Shown here: positions 5,468 through 6,001 of the stretch, one piece after another
Layout: each line of letters begins with the position of its first letter
Position numbering within the stretch: the first letter of the stretch is position 1
NCBI GenBank assembly: GCA_015484935.1
Contig: WFUQ01000065.1
Span: 1-6,001, forward strand
DNA length: 6,001 nt
Origin: Gammaproteobacteria bacterium
Lineage (GTDB): Bacteria > Pseudomonadota > Gammaproteobacteria > SZUA-229
Reading direction: 5' to 3'
The notes under the pieces: generated by a model
Databases searched by the model: none
Seen by the model: the letters and a program-made list of their open reading frames with translations, nothing else
Told to the model about the DNA's origin: nothing
Position numbers and translations under genes: made by a program

Positions 5468-5990
5468 GATATCTGGATCGCGAAATACCGGCGAGGAAAA
5501 CCAGCGCAAACAAGCTGATCAGAGCGAGACTGAGATTACCGCCACCTGTGTCGGTTCGGGTAATGCTGACAGAATAATCGGTCGAGGAGCCAGCGCTACA
5601 TAAACTCCCGTTGCTGCACACCCTGTAAACCTTGATATAGTAAGCCTTGTTTTCCAACTGTAACGTGAAAGATTCTGTCGCACCTGTGAAGCTTGAACTG
5701 GCCGCCAGTGCTGCAGTCCCATCTGGCAATGTAGTGTCATCATCCAGAGTCAGGTCCATATCATAATTGACATTATCGAACCCGGATAAGACGATTGAAT
5801 ACGTTCCCGGTGTTGGTGTGAAGGTATAAAAGTCAGCAACATCGAGCGCGTCCTCATTCAGATTCCCTGATTGAACGCTCGGAACTGAAACTGATTCTGC
5901 AGTCAGTGCAGAATCATTCGGCTCCACATCAGCCGACACCACCAACGGCGTCAACAATAACAGGCTAATTGAGGCAATAAATTTGAACAT
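5445..5990 (-). CDS. Secreted PPC-domain protein with a GlyGly-CTERM-like C-terminal anchor
   Basis: This 181-residue protein has a signal peptide (1-20, cut after VVSA) and then a domain like bacterial pre-peptidase C-terminal (PPC) domains: DVEPNDS (21-27), an ADFYTFTPTPGTYSIVLSG strand pair (52-70) and NYDMDLTL (75-82). Two cysteines, C125 and C131, could form a disulfide. The C-terminus has a GGG run (149-151), a hydrophobic stretch (153-169) and basic RSR (171-173), the three-part order of GlyGly-CTERM sorting signals cut by rhombosortase. The tail is unusual in having about eight residues after the basic part. PPC domains often accompany secreted proteases, but no protease is fused here. 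The ATG is followed by a clear signal peptide; only GGGA very close upstream is visible because the window ends 11 bases beyond. purT follows after 78 bases, probably from its own promoter. Confidence 0.8.
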   Translation of the reverse strand: MFKFIASISLLLLTPLVVSADVEPNDSALTAESVSVPSVQSGNLNEDALDVADFYTFTPTPGTYSIVLSGFDNVNYDMDLTLDDDTTLPDGTAALAASSSFTGATESFTLQLENKAYYIKVYRVCSNGSLCSAGSSTDYSVSITRTDTGGGNLSLALISLFALVFLAGISRSRYLENKVYV

Positions 5991-6001
5991 AATCCCAGGA
6001 C

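Overview
The window looks like chromosomal DNA of an environmental gammaproteobacterium. The purT gene is closely similar to the enteric form, and two genes belong to families tied to the PEP-CTERM/exosortase (XrtA/EpsH) exopolysaccharide systems of Gram-negative water and soil bacteria. The genus cannot be fixed from this sequence. All five full-length genes, plus one well supported mini-gene and one doubtful one, lie on the minus strand, so the window is transcribed from right to left. No rRNA, tRNA, CRISPR array, transposase or insertion-sequence end was seen.

Reading in the direction of transcription: a secreted single-PPC-domain protein with a GlyGly-CTERM-like tail (5445-5990) is followed by purT (4182-5366), a purine-synthesis housekeeping gene with a plausible sigma-70 promoter in front of it. 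Next comes a gene-poor, very AT-rich stretch (3573-4181; about 29% G+C at 3721-4140 by hand count). Its left part holds what looks like a full sigma-54 control region: an 8+8 bp palindrome, then a GG-N10-GC element, then a leader. This region faces a 27-residue membrane mini-protein gene (3489-3572) with a strong ribosome binding site. That mini-gene appears to be undescribed.

After a 285-base leader with a stem-loop and a possible second promoter come the PEP-CTERM-locus AAA+ ATPase (2325-3203), a 186-base gap with a C10 homopolymer (G10 on the + strand) and a possible 38-residue ORF coupled by TAATG, and the EpsB-type sugar transferase (723-2138). The last gene is a small FN3-domain lipoprotein (165-569), closed by a strong intrinsic terminator (110-139). 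Bases 1-109 are AT-rich and show nothing recognisable.

The left two thirds look like part of an exopolysaccharide locus. The sugar transferase starts the lipid-linked repeat unit, the ATPase belongs to the export/assembly set of such loci, and the lipoprotein may be an envelope partner. The exosortase, export porin, chain-length protein and PrsK/PrsR regulators are not in the window. The sigma-54 element agrees with the known sigma-54-dependent control of PEP-CTERM systems.
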